DNA of 35,237 nt from assembly GCA_012522795.1 (NCBI GenBank), contig JAAYJT010000013.1:1-35237 (forward strand), in the 5' to 3' direction. The DNA comes from Bacteroidales bacterium (GTDB taxonomy: Bacteria; Bacteroidota; Bacteroidia; Bacteroidales; JAAYJT01). The notes beneath the pieces were generated by a model, which was not told the DNA's origin, made no database searches, and worked only from the letters and a program-made list of their open reading frames with translations. The position numbers were made by a program, and so were the translations under genes. How positions within the stretch are numbered: the stretch's first letter is position 1; every line of letters starts with the position of its first letter. Below are positions 25,897-33,886 of this stretch, one piece after another.

Positions 25897-28800
25897 ATGA
25901 CAAAAAAGAAAAAATTCATTACTTGTGATGGCAATTATGCCGCAGCGCACATTGCATACATGTTCAGTGAAGTGGCTGCTATTTACCCTATTACCCCTTC
26001 TTCGAATATGGCTGAGCATATAGATGAATGGGCTGCTCATGGAAGAAAAAATGTGTTTGGAGAGCCGGTAAAGGTTACTGAAATGCAATCAGAAGCTGGA
26101 GCGGCAGGTGCTTTACATGGTACTTTGCAGGCTGGTGCTCTTGCCAGTACGTTTACTGCATCTCAGGGATTGTTATTAATGATACCAAACATGTTTAAAA
26201 TATCCGGAGAGCTGCTTCCCGGAGTTTTTCATGTTTCAGCTCGTAGCGTTGCTGCTCAGGCATTATCAATTTTTGGTGATCATAGTGACGTAATGAGTGC
26301 CCGCCAAACTGGTTTTGCAATGCTGGCTACAAGCAGTGTACAGGAAATCATGGACATAGCAGCAGTAGCTCATTTCGCAGCAATTAAATCCCGTATTCCA
26401 TTCCTACACTTTTTTGATGGATTCCGTACCTCGCACGAAATGCAAAAAGTTGAGTATTTTGACATGGAAGAAATCGCCGATTTAATGGATCGCGATGCAT
26501 TGCAGGAATTCCGCAAAAACGCTCTAAATCCGGAAAACCCTGTAACCCGCGGAACTGCTCAAAACCCTGATATCTATTTTCAAACACGTGAGGTTGCAAA
26601 TAAATTTTACGATGCTGTACCCGATATTGTAGAATCATATATGAAAGAACTTTCAGCCCGTTGTGGCCGTGAGTATCATCCATTTATGTATTATGGAGCA
26701 CCTGATGCTGAAAACATCATTGTTGCAATGGGTTCAATAACCGAAACTATTCGCGAAACAGTAGAACACCTTAATAATAATGGTGAGAAAGTTGGAGTTG
26801 TAGTAGTTCATCTGTATCGTCCGTTCTCTGAAAAATATTTCTTCAATGTGCTTCCCAAAACTGTTAAACGCATTGCTGTCCTTGACCGCACCAAAGAACC
26901 CGGTTCAATTGGAGAACCTCTGTACCTCGATGTAAAAAGCATGTTTTACAGTAAGAAAAATCAGCCTCTGATTGTTGGAGGACGTTATGGTCTGAGTTCA
27001 AAAGATACTCATCCTTCGCATATTGTTGCTGTTTTTAAGAACCTTTCAAGGTCAGAACCCAAAAATGACTTCACAATAGGTATTGTTGATGATGTAACCT
27101 TTAAATCACTTCCTGTTGAACCCGCTATAAATGTTTTGCCTAAAGGCACATTCAGCGGCAAGTTTTATGGGCTAGGGTCTGATGGTACTGTTGGCGCCAA
27201 TAAAAACTCAATTATGATCATTGGCGACAATACCGATAAATATGCACAGGGTTATTTTGCTTACGACAGTAAAAAATCAGGCGGTATTACTGTTTCACAC
27301 CTGCGCTTTGGCGACAAACCTATACGTGCTCCTTATCTGGTAAAAAATTCTGATTTTGTTGCCTGCCATGTTACTTCGTATCTTGGGAAATATGATATGA
27401 TTACAGGTTTGAAAAAGGGTGGGGTATTTCTACTTAACAGCATATGGGATGCCGAAGAAACTAAAGATCGCCTGCCGGATGATATGAAAAAATATATGGC
27501 TGATAATGATATCAATTTTTATATCATTAATGCCACCAAAATTGCTGCAGAAATAGGACTTGGCGGCAGAACCAATACCATCATGCAGTCGGCATTTTTC
27601 AAAATTTCTGAAGTGATTCCTTATGAGGAAGCTGTTGGACATATGCGCAAAGCCATTATCAAATCTTTTGGCATAAAGGGAGAAGAAATTGTCAATATGA
27701 ACTTTGCTTCAGTTGACAAGGGAGGTGAACTTGAGAAAATTGAAATCCCTACTGAATGGTCAAAAATTAAAGTCACTTCAAAAGTTGACAATCGCGATAT
27801 TCCTGATTTCATCAGAAATGTTGTAGAACCTATGACAGCCCAACTTGGCGATGATCTTCCTGTTAGCACCTTTGTTGGTCGTGAAGATGGCTCATTCCCT
27901 CCGGGAACAACTGCATATGAAAAAAGAGGTATAGCTGTTGAAGTTCCTGAATGGCAACCTGAGCATTGTATCCAATGTAATCAGTGTGCATTTGCCTGTC
28001 CTCACTCCTGCATAAGACCATTTCTTATTAATGAGGACGAATTAAAACAACTTCCAGAGGGAGTTACTACTCTTAAAGCTATCCCGAAAACATTTGAAGG
28101 TCTTGTATACAGACTGCAGGTAAGTCCACTTGATTGTACCGGGTGTGGTGTTTGTGTGGATGTTTGTCCTACAAAGATTAAATCACTTGAGCTTAAGCCT
28201 CTTGAAACTCAAAGCATTGAGGTTCAGAATTGGGAAATTATTTCAAAGACAGTTTCATACAAGGATAACATTGTTCCAAAAGATAAATCGGTAAAAAACA
28301 GTCAATTTGCTCAACCACTCTTTGAATTCTCAGGCGCCTGCGCTGGTTGTGGCGAAACTCCTTACTTAAAACTTGTTACTCAGCTTTTTGGGGACAGAAT
28401 GATTGTTGCCAATGCTACAGGCTGCTCTTCAATATATGGAGGCTCAGCACCGGCAACACCCTATACTGTAAATCACAACGGTCATGGTCCGGCATGGGCG
28501 AACTCACTGTTTGAAGACAATGCTGAGTATGGATATGGAATGGCACTTGCAAACGAGAAAATGCGAGAAAGAATTGCATTAAAAATGAAAGAAGCTATCC
28601 AGAATGGAATTGATGAAAAAGTTAAATCAGCCTTTATTAGCTGGATCGAAAGCATGAAAGATGCAGAAAAATCTAAGGAGGCTTCAGCCAATGTGATAAA
28701 AGTACTTGAAGGAAGCAAACATGCAGTGGCTAAAGAAATATTATCACTGAAACAATACCTTGTTAAAAAATCAATTTGGATCTTTGGTGGCGACGGCTGG

Positions 28801-29424
28801 GCTTACGATATCGGATTTGGTGGACTGGATCATGTTATTGCCTCAGGTGAAAATGTGAACCTTTTAGTTCTTGATACTGAAGTATATTCAAATACTGGTG
28901 GTCAGGCTTCAAAATCTACACCTATAGGAGCGGTAGCCAAGTTTGCTGCTTCTGGAAAGAAAATCCGGAAAAAAGACCTGGGAATGATGGCAATTTCATA
29001 TGGTTATGTTTATGTAGCACAAATAGCTATGGGTGCAAGTCAGGCACAAACATTAAGAGCGATTCGTGAGGCAGAAGCTTATGATGGGCCATCACTCATT
29101 ATTGCATATTCGCCTTGTATTGCTCACGGCTTACGTGCCGGCATGGGTAAAACTCAGGAAGAAGCCAAATTAGCTGTTGAATGTGGATACTGGCATAATT
29201 ACCGTTTCAATCCTGCTCTTGAACCAGAAGGTAAAAATCCTTTTGAGCTCGATTCAAAAGAACCCGACTGGAGCAAATTTCAGTCATTCCTTGGTGGAGA
29301 AGTTCGCTATACTTCATTGAAAAAAGCATTCCCCGCTGAAGCTGAAGAGCTGTTTAAAGCTGCCGAAGAAAATGCACGGTGGAGATACAATGCCTATAAG
29401 AGAATGGCTACAATGGAATATTAA
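25897..29424 (+). CDS. nifJ: Pyruvate:ferredoxin (flavodoxin) oxidoreductase, homodimeric type
   Basis: A 1175-residue single-chain enzyme that oxidises pyruvate to acetyl-CoA and CO2 and reduces ferredoxin. Domains in order: N-terminal pyruvate/TPP pyrimidine-binding domain with YPITPSS (near residues 29-35) and the ATSSVQEIMD segment; the second transketolase-like domain (about 255-400); the gamma/EKR region; a ferredoxin insert with two [4Fe-4S] sites (C691, C694, C697, C701 and C747, C750, C753, C757); and the C-terminal TPP domain with ACAGCGE, GDGWAYDIG (about 966-974) and DTEVYSNTGGQ. Length and all cluster ligands are as expected. It is a single-gene unit with a strong terminator. As the main pyruvate-oxidising enzyme of an anaerobic metabolism it would supply ferredoxin for reductive reactions. 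Confidence 0.98.
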   Translation: MTKKKKFITCDGNYAAAHIAYMFSEVAAIYPITPSSNMAEHIDEWAAHGRKNVFGEPVKVTEMQSEAGAAGALHGTLQAGALASTFTASQGLLLMIPNMFKISGELLPGVFHVSARSVAAQALSIFGDHSDVMSARQTGFAMLATSSVQEIMDIAAVAHFAAIKSRIPFLHFFDGFRTSHEMQKVEYFDMEEIADLMDRDALQEFRKNALNPENPVTRGTAQNPDIYFQTREVANKFYDAVPDIVESYMKELSARCGREYHPFMYYGAPDAENIIVAMGSITETIRETVEHLNNNGEKVGVVVVHLYRPFSEKYFFNVLPKTVKRIAVLDRTKEPGSIGEPLYLDVKSMFYSKKNQPLIVGGRYGLSSKDTHPSHIVAVFKNLSRSEPKNDFTIGIVDDVTFKSLPVEPAINVLPKGTFSGKFYGLGSDGTVGANKNSIMIIGDNTDKYAQGYFAYDSKKSGGITVSHLRFGDKPIRAPYLVKNSDFVACHVTSYLGKYDMITGLKKGGVFLLNSIWDAEETKDRLPDDMKKYMADNDINFYIINATKIAAEIGLGGRTNTIMQSAFFKISEVIPYEEAVGHMRKAIIKSFGIKGEEIVNMNFASVDKGGELEKIEIPTEWSKIKVTSKVDNRDIPDFIRNVVEPMTAQLGDDLPVSTFVGREDGSFPPGTTAYEKRGIAVEVPEWQPEHCIQCNQCAFACPHSCIRPFLINEDELKQLPEGVTTLKAIPKTFEGLVYRLQVSPLDCTGCGVCVDVCPTKIKSLELKPLETQSIEVQNWEIISKTVSYKDNIVPKDKSVKNSQFAQPLFEFSGACAGCGETPYLKLVTQLFGDRMIVANATGCSSIYGGSAPATPYTVNHNGHGPAWANSLFEDNAEYGYGMALANEKMRERIALKMKEAIQNGIDEKVKSAFISWIESMKDAEKSKEASANVIKVLEGSKHAVAKEILSLKQYLVKKSIWIFGGDGWAYDIGFGGLDHVIASGENVNLLVLDTEVYSNTGGQASKSTPIGAVAKFAASGKKIRKKDLGMMAISYGYVYVAQIAMGASQAQTLRAIREAEAYDGPSLIIAYSPCIAHGLRAGMGKTQEEAKLAVECGYWHNYRFNPALEPEGKNPFELDSKEPDWSKFQSFLGGEVRYTSLKKAFPAEAEELFKAAEENARWRYNAYKRMATMEY

Positions 29425-29455
29425 AACAGTATTCTATGATAATTTATAAACTATG

Positions 29456-29490
29456 CCCGGCTAATAAAACAGCCGGGTTTTTATTTTTTA
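29456..29490 (+). terminator. Rho-independent terminator of nifJ
   Basis: A 7-bp stem CCCGGCT (29456-29462) with AGCCGGG (29471-29477), 8-base loop, followed by a T-rich run. It begins 31 bases after the nifJ stop. Confidence 0.92.
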
Positions 29491-29537
29491 ACAACCCTGT
29501 TTGGGTTCAAAAAAAGAAGAGTAAATAATTTTAACTG

Positions 29538-30230
29538 TCAGCCATTCTTATTAATTGATTCGAGCATAGACTGATTAAGGATTTCAAGATAATTACCATT
29601 AAGTGAGATAATTTCTTCGTCTTTAAACTTTTTCAATACCCGAATAGCACTTTCCTTTGTCATTCCTGAAAGATCAGCCAGTTCCTGCCGCGAAATGGTT
29701 AGTTCGAAAGCCTTATTATTATAAACTGACGAAGCCAGATATAAAATTGTATCAGCCATTCGTCCATAAATATGTTTTTGTGTCAAACCCGATATTTTAT
29801 GAAAAAGGTTAACAGTTTGCAAACTAGCTTTACGAAGAAATTCAGATGCAAAACTTACATTAGCTTTCATCAGCTCAACTATAATATCAATATTAAAGAG
29901 GCAGGCTGTGGTTTCTTCGACCGCAACGGCAGAGTAATGATGGCGCTGGTCAACGAAAGCTCCAGGCATTAAAAGATAATTACTTGGTCTGGTTAAGCTG
30001 AAAATCAAATCATTACTATTTTCATGTTCTATATATGATTTAACTAGTCCTGAAGTAATGCAAACTAAACTATGACAAGGTGTTCCTTGTTTGAAAATAA
30101 CTTCGCCTGGCTTATAATAAATACTAACCTTCTCGCAATCAATGCGCTGAAGCTGATCATCATTTAAAGTATTAAAAATATCAGAGCGGCTCCTACAAGC
30201 AAAGCAGTTGGTTTTTAAGAGCTTTCCCAT
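29538..30230 (-). CDS. Crp/Fnr family transcriptional regulator
   Basis: A 230-residue regulator with an N-terminal cyclic-nucleotide-binding-type beta-roll (about 25-125), a dimerisation helix (about 127-150) and a winged helix-turn-helix (about 175-220, ISRQELADLSGMTKESAIRVL). E193 and R197 in the recognition helix correspond to the FNR and CRP residues that read the TGA half-site; the FNR Ser position is Ile. Cysteines are C9, C12, C32, C52, C57 and C110. C9-x2-C12 near the N terminus and C110 (EETTAC) line up well with FNR C20, C23 and C122, but the third N-terminal FNR Cys is missing, so an Fe-S sensor role is possible but unproven. The divergent cytochrome operon and an exact FNR-type palindrome upstream point to control of respiration. 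Confidence 0.93.
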   Translation of the reverse strand: MGKLLKTNCFACRSRSDIFNTLNDDQLQRIDCEKVSIYYKPGEVIFKQGTPCHSLVCITSGLVKSYIEHENSNDLIFSLTRPSNYLLMPGAFVDQRHHYSAVAVEETTACLFNIDIIVELMKANVSFASEFLRKASLQTVNLFHKISGLTQKHIYGRMADTILYLASSVYNNKAFELTISRQELADLSGMTKESAIRVLKKFKDEEIISLNGNYLEILNQSMLESINKNG

Positions 30231-30291
30231 TTGTAAAGATATTTTGAGAATATCACTGTAATATAAATAAAAAAATGAGCTATATGTTCAA

Positions 30292-30315
30292 TTACATTGA
30301 TTCAGATCAATGTAA
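30292..30315. promoter_or_regulatory. Perfect FNR-type operator between regulator and cytochrome operon
   Basis: TTACATTGAT (30292-30301), spacer TCAG, then ATCAATGTAA (30306-30315): both arms are exact reverse complements over 10 bp. The core TTGAT-N4-ATCAA is the full FNR consensus. It lies 61 bases upstream of the regulator ATG and 103 bases upstream of the first cytochrome gene ATG, in the divergent promoter region. The Crp/Fnr protein encoded alongside is the likely ligand, controlling itself and the operon. Confidence 0.88.
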
Positions 30316-30386
30316 AACACGAAAATATCAATAAAAACTCTAATTACAATCAACAAGCATATAAAATATCATATCCAAATATTTAT

Positions 30387-30394
30387 TTATTTTG
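30387..30394 (+). promoter_or_regulatory. Possible -7 element of the cytochrome operon
   Basis: TTATTTTG has one mismatch to TAnnTTTG and lies 24 bases before the chosen ATG. If used, the FNR-type site would be centred near -97; a site closer to the palindrome is not evident. Confidence 0.3.
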
Positions 30395-30418
30395 CTACAT
30401 GGTAAAATAAAGCTTGAT

Positions 30419-30808
30419 ATGGATTATCCAACATCTGCCCGAAATTTTCTGATCTATGCCTTCACATTAGTTTTACTAATGTTTCTGCCTTCCTGTCAAT
30501 ACGAGTTTATTGAAGAAGACGCACCCGACCCGAATAAAGAATATTCATTTAAAGATGATATTCTTCCAATTTTTGAAGCAAAGAGTTGTACAAGCTGTCA
30601 CCGTTCCGGCTCTACCTATCCTGATCTCACACCTACCAATGCGTATAATTCAATTGTACCCAATCTGGTTAACCTTTCAAATCCGGAATCAAGTAAAATA
30701 TATTCCTATCCCCATCCGGCAACAACTACACATGGGTTCCAGAAATATTCAACGGCTCAGGCAAATATAATTCTTGAATGGATAAAACAGGGTGCAATAA
30801 ATAATTAA
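30419..30808 (+). CDS. Monoheme c-type cytochrome lipoprotein
   Basis: A 129-residue predicted lipoprotein. The signal peptide has a hydrophobic core (about 10-23) and lipobox LPSC with C26 as the lipid-bearing residue. A short acidic linker leads to one heme motif, CTSCH (57-61), within DDILPIFEAKSCTSCHRSG, the pattern of small c-type cytochrome domains found in environmental bacteria. The C-terminal ILEWIKQGA is a typical cytochrome c closing helix. No Met ligand is obvious after the heme, so the sixth ligand is uncertain. The frame extends to a TTG at 30392, but the ATG at 30419 gives a normal lipoprotein signal. It is the first gene of the operon, 18 bases before the DUF5777 gene. Confidence 0.88.
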   Translation: MDYPTSARNFLIYAFTLVLLMFLPSCQYEFIEEDAPDPNKEYSFKDDILPIFEAKSCTSCHRSGSTYPDLTPTNAYNSIVPNLVNLSNPESSKIYSYPHPATTTHGFQKYSTAQANIILEWIKQGAINN

Positions 30809-30826
30809 CTTCAACGAAACAAATAC

Positions 30827-31690
30827 ATGAAAAGGATACTACTCATCGTTATAGCTCTTATTGGTGTACTCAGCCTTATGGCTCAGGAAGAACCCACCAA
30901 AGACCGTCCAGTAAGGGCACCTTTTAATAGTGGTATATTAATTGATAATCAAACAAGTGTTATTCCTGCTGATAAAACACTTGAATTTCAAATCCAACAT
31001 AAATTTGGCAAGATTGATAATGGCTTTTCTGATCTTTTTGGTCTTTATGCTCCAGGTGCCAACATTCGTCTTGCTTTAAACTATGTTCTAATAAAGAATT
31101 TACAAATTGGATATGGGCTTAGCAGAATTAGGATGTATAGTGATTTTTCAATAAAATACACCATTCATGAACAAACAAGGAGAAATACATTTCCTGTAGC
31201 TGTTGCTGTTTTTGCGAATATGGCTGTTGATGGCCGAAACAAAAGTGATTTTGGCAATAACTATAAATTCGGCAACAGATACTCATATTTCTCACAACTG
31301 ATCGTTGGTCGCCGTTTTAACGACTGGTTATCAGTACAAGCAAATGCAAGTTTTACCCATTACAATATTACTGAACCCGGAATAGATCACGATAAAGTTT
31401 CAGTTGGCTTTAATGGCAGGATAAATTTTTCATCTCAGTCGTCAATTCTTTTTCAGTACGATATTCCGCTTAAAATCAAGAGTATCACTGAGCACCGTGA
31501 ATGGACGAACCCGGCTAAGCCAAATCTTGGTATAGGCTGGGAAATAAGAACTAGCACCCATGCGTTTCATATCTACCTTTCATCAACTGATGGCATGATC
31601 CCACAGCATAATACAGTATATAATACTAACGACTGGACTAAAGGTGATATGATGTTTGGATTCTCAATAGTAAGATTTTGGAATTTTTAA
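30827..31690 (+). CDS. DUF5777 family beta-barrel protein
   Basis: A 287-residue protein with a cleavable signal peptide (hydrophobic residues 4-18, likely cut after SLMA). It then has alternating amphipathic strands and a C-terminal strand ending in aromatic residues (MMFGFSIVRFWNF), the sorting signal of outer-membrane barrels. Blocks such as LEFQIQHKFGKI, LFGLYAPGANIRLALNY and NLQIGYGLSRI are what I recognise as DUF5777. Members are found in Bacteroidota, often beside c-type cytochromes. The function is unknown; here it could be a channel or a scaffold that lets lipoprotein cytochromes reach the cell surface, which is inference from position only. Confidence 0.85.
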   Translation: MKRILLIVIALIGVLSLMAQEEPTKDRPVRAPFNSGILIDNQTSVIPADKTLEFQIQHKFGKIDNGFSDLFGLYAPGANIRLALNYVLIKNLQIGYGLSRIRMYSDFSIKYTIHEQTRRNTFPVAVAVFANMAVDGRNKSDFGNNYKFGNRYSYFSQLIVGRRFNDWLSVQANASFTHYNITEPGIDHDKVSVGFNGRINFSSQSSILFQYDIPLKIKSITEHREWTNPAKPNLGIGWEIRTSTHAFHIYLSSTDGMIPQHNTVYNTNDWTKGDMMFGFSIVRFWNF

Positions 31691-31726
31691 TAAATAAGTA
31701 TTTAATAACCAAATTGTTGCAAAATT

Positions 31727-32143
31727 ATGAAAAGAAAGATTTTTTTCCGTTTGATGTTAGCAGTAGCAGCTTTTGCTATGATAGCTTTTGTAGTTCCACA
31801 AGAACAAAAAAAGGGTGGTCCATGGGAGATCCCAAAAGAATACAAAGAAAAGAAAAACCCGTTTAAAGATGATGCCTCTCTTGTAAAATTAGGAAGGACC
31901 ATTTACAACAAGCATTGTCGTTCATGCCACGGAAACGCCGGCCTTGGTGATGGAGTAATGGCCAAGAATCAAAAAACATTTCCGGGGGATTTTTCAAGTG
32001 CTGAATTTCACAAATATACTGACGGTGAATTATATTTTATGTCAATTATAGGTCGTGATGAAATGCCAAATTTTGAAAAAAAGATCACAGATGAAGAAGA
32101 AAGATGGGCAGTGATAAACTACATCCGAACTATGAAAAAATAA
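31727..32143 (+). CDS. Monoheme cytochrome c (class I)
   Basis: A 138-residue periplasmic cytochrome with an N-terminal hydrophobic segment (about 8-24), which is either a signal peptide or an uncleaved anchor. The class I cytochrome domain starts near residue 50: LGRTIYNKHCRSCHG with the heme motif C64, C67, H68, then GLGDG, and M113 in RDEMPNF as probable sixth ligand. A final helix is WAVINYIRTMKK. This is a small electron shuttle of the kind that passes electrons between membrane and terminal oxidoreductases. It follows the barrel gene by 36 bases. Confidence 0.93.
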   Translation: MKRKIFFRLMLAVAAFAMIAFVVPQEQKKGGPWEIPKEYKEKKNPFKDDASLVKLGRTIYNKHCRSCHGNAGLGDGVMAKNQKTFPGDFSSAEFHKYTDGELYFMSIIGRDEMPNFEKKITDEEERWAVINYIRTMKK

Positions 32144-32188
32144 CACATTGACCGAACCTTTTAGTTTTTATCATATATTCTCAAAATA

Positions 32189-33196
32189 ATGGATCTGACG
32201 AAGTTTGTAAAGAAAATAAGGAAAACAGGGGCAAGATGGCTTTTACTTGTCTTGCCTTTGTTTATTGCATGGCTTATGTCAGGTGCAGATGTTAGCTTGG
32301 ATCCTAAAGTAGAATTCGACGAGGAAACATTACAATGCCTTGAATGTCATGGTGCTATGCGTTATACCCTTGTTGACCCTGAAACCGGAGATACCGTTTC
32401 AATGAAAATGTATGAAGAACTCAGAATTGACCCTAATGTATATGCAAAAGCAACCCATGGAAGCTTTTCCTGTATTGACTGTCACTCACCTGATTTTGAA
32501 ACTCATCCGCACCCGGTTTCAGTAAAGTTCGAGCCCAATTTTGAATGTATTGACTGCCATGGTCCTGACGAGAAATATGCAGATTTCAACTTTGAAACCA
32601 TTGAAGAAGAATATTCAATAAGTGTTCATGGCAATCATTATATTGAAAACTTCAGCTGCTGGAGCTGCCATAATCCTCATACATATAAAAATACAGCCAG
32701 ACAAAGTGAAAGTATCACCGAAATAGTTGCATATAACAACTCAATGTGTTTAGGATGCCATGGTGATATTAGTCATTATGAAGTACTTATTGAAAGACAG
32801 CTTACAAATATGCTTTCAAAACATGACTGGCTTCCAAACCAAAGTCTCCATTTCCGAAAAGTAAGATGTATTGATTGTCATGCTGCTGTTCACGAGGATA
32901 TACTGGTTGCCCATCAGGTGTTACCTGCAAATCAGGCAGTAAGAAATTGTGTTGATTGTCATTCAACAAATTCTATCCTCATGGGCTCGCTATATAAACA
33001 TCAGGTAGTGGAGAAAAGAAGTAAATCTGGATTTTTTAATGCAGCAATCACAAATCAGGCATATATTATAGGAGCAAACAGAAATTATTATTTCAATGTA
33101 TTCAGTGTAGTTATTTTCGGTCTTGTACTGGCTGCAATTGCTGTTCATGCTACACTCAGGTATATAAGTTACAGGAGGCAACATGGCAAAAAGTAA
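32189..33196 (+). CDS. Heptaheme membrane-bound c-type cytochrome
   Basis: A 335-residue cytochrome with seven CxxCH motifs (heme His at 54, 99, 124, 161, 191, 231 and 258), framed by two hydrophobic segments at 15-32 and about 302-322. The N-terminal one may be an anchor; the C-terminal one, followed by basic RYISYRRQHGKK, is a clear membrane anchor, placing the hemes in the periplasm. Several extra His residues (90, 106, 108, 147, 150, 164, 196, 212) can serve as distal ligands. It overlaps the next gene, a b-type cytochrome, by 14 bases, so the two likely form one complex. Seven c hemes with a partner b cytochrome recall CbcBA of Geobacter, a menaquinol oxidase feeding extracellular electron transfer. 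Confidence 0.9.
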   Translation: MDLTKFVKKIRKTGARWLLLVLPLFIAWLMSGADVSLDPKVEFDEETLQCLECHGAMRYTLVDPETGDTVSMKMYEELRIDPNVYAKATHGSFSCIDCHSPDFETHPHPVSVKFEPNFECIDCHGPDEKYADFNFETIEEEYSISVHGNHYIENFSCWSCHNPHTYKNTARQSESITEIVAYNNSMCLGCHGDISHYEVLIERQLTNMLSKHDWLPNQSLHFRKVRCIDCHAAVHEDILVAHQVLPANQAVRNCVDCHSTNSILMGSLYKHQVVEKRSKSGFFNAAITNQAYIIGANRNYYFNVFSVVIFGLVLAAIAVHATLRYISYRRQHGKK

Positions 33197-33842
33197 AAAA
33201 CTATACTTGTATCCTCTCTGGCTAAGGATATGGCATCATGTTAATGCTATACTTATGATTTTCCTGATTGCTACAGGAATAAGTATGCAATATTCAGATC
33301 CGGCATACCCGCTTATAAGATTTGATATTGCTGTTACTGTTCATAATATTGCCGGAGTTTCGCTGACAGTATCATATTTTATATTTCTGTTAGGTGTGCT
33401 TTTTACTTCAATAGGTAGGTTTTATGTTGTTAAAACTGAAGGCTTACTGACTTCCTTTTCCAAGCAATTACGTTATTATCTGTTTGGTATTTTTAAAGGG
33501 GAACAAAGTCCTTTTAAAGTAAGTGAAAAACAAAAGTTCAATCCTGTACAGCTTATCACCTATAATCTTATTATGCACGCAATTATCCCTGTCACCTTTA
33601 TAACCGGCTGGGCACTTCTTTTTCCTGAAACAATAGTGCTCAACGTGTTTGGTTACAGCGGAATAATGCTTACAAGCCTTGTACATTCAATAGCAGGTTT
33701 TTTCATCTCTATTTTCCTGCTTATTCATCTTTACGTGATCACCATAGGGTCAAGTACAACTGCAAATTTGAAGAGTATTATTTATGGATATCACGAAGAG
33801 CACGATACTGACGATGACCAATCAGAAGAAATTAAAGAATAA
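33183..33842 (+). CDS. Cytochrome b/b6 domain protein (quinol-oxidising membrane subunit)
   Basis: A 219-residue integral membrane protein with four predicted helices (about 20-36, 50-75, 125-147, 162-188) in the style of the b-type subunit of formate dehydrogenases and Ni-Fe hydrogenases. Histidines suited to ligate b hemes are H18 or H19 (WLRIWHHVNA), H54 (VTVHNIAG), H168 (VHSIAGFF) and H182 (LIHLYV). The motif order matches the diheme cytochrome b561/HydC fold. The C terminus is acidic and cytoplasmic. Its start lies inside the end of the heptaheme gene, strong evidence of a joint complex: it would take electrons from menaquinol and give them to the c hemes. Confidence 0.9.
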   Translation: MAKSKKLYLYPLWLRIWHHVNAILMIFLIATGISMQYSDPAYPLIRFDIAVTVHNIAGVSLTVSYFIFLLGVLFTSIGRFYVVKTEGLLTSFSKQLRYYLFGIFKGEQSPFKVSEKQKFNPVQLITYNLIMHAIIPVTFITGWALLFPETIVLNVFGYSGIMLTSLVHSIAGFFISIFLLIHLYVITIGSSTTANLKSIIYGYHEEHDTDDDQSEEIKE

Positions 33843-33886
33843 TTAAAAATATATTTTACTGAACAGTAACCTAAAATTATACTATT

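Noticed and set aside
29493-29507. Small hairpin AACCC/GGGTT between nifJ and the regulator
   Set aside because: Neither strand has a T-run directly after it, so it is not called as a terminator for the regulator gene.
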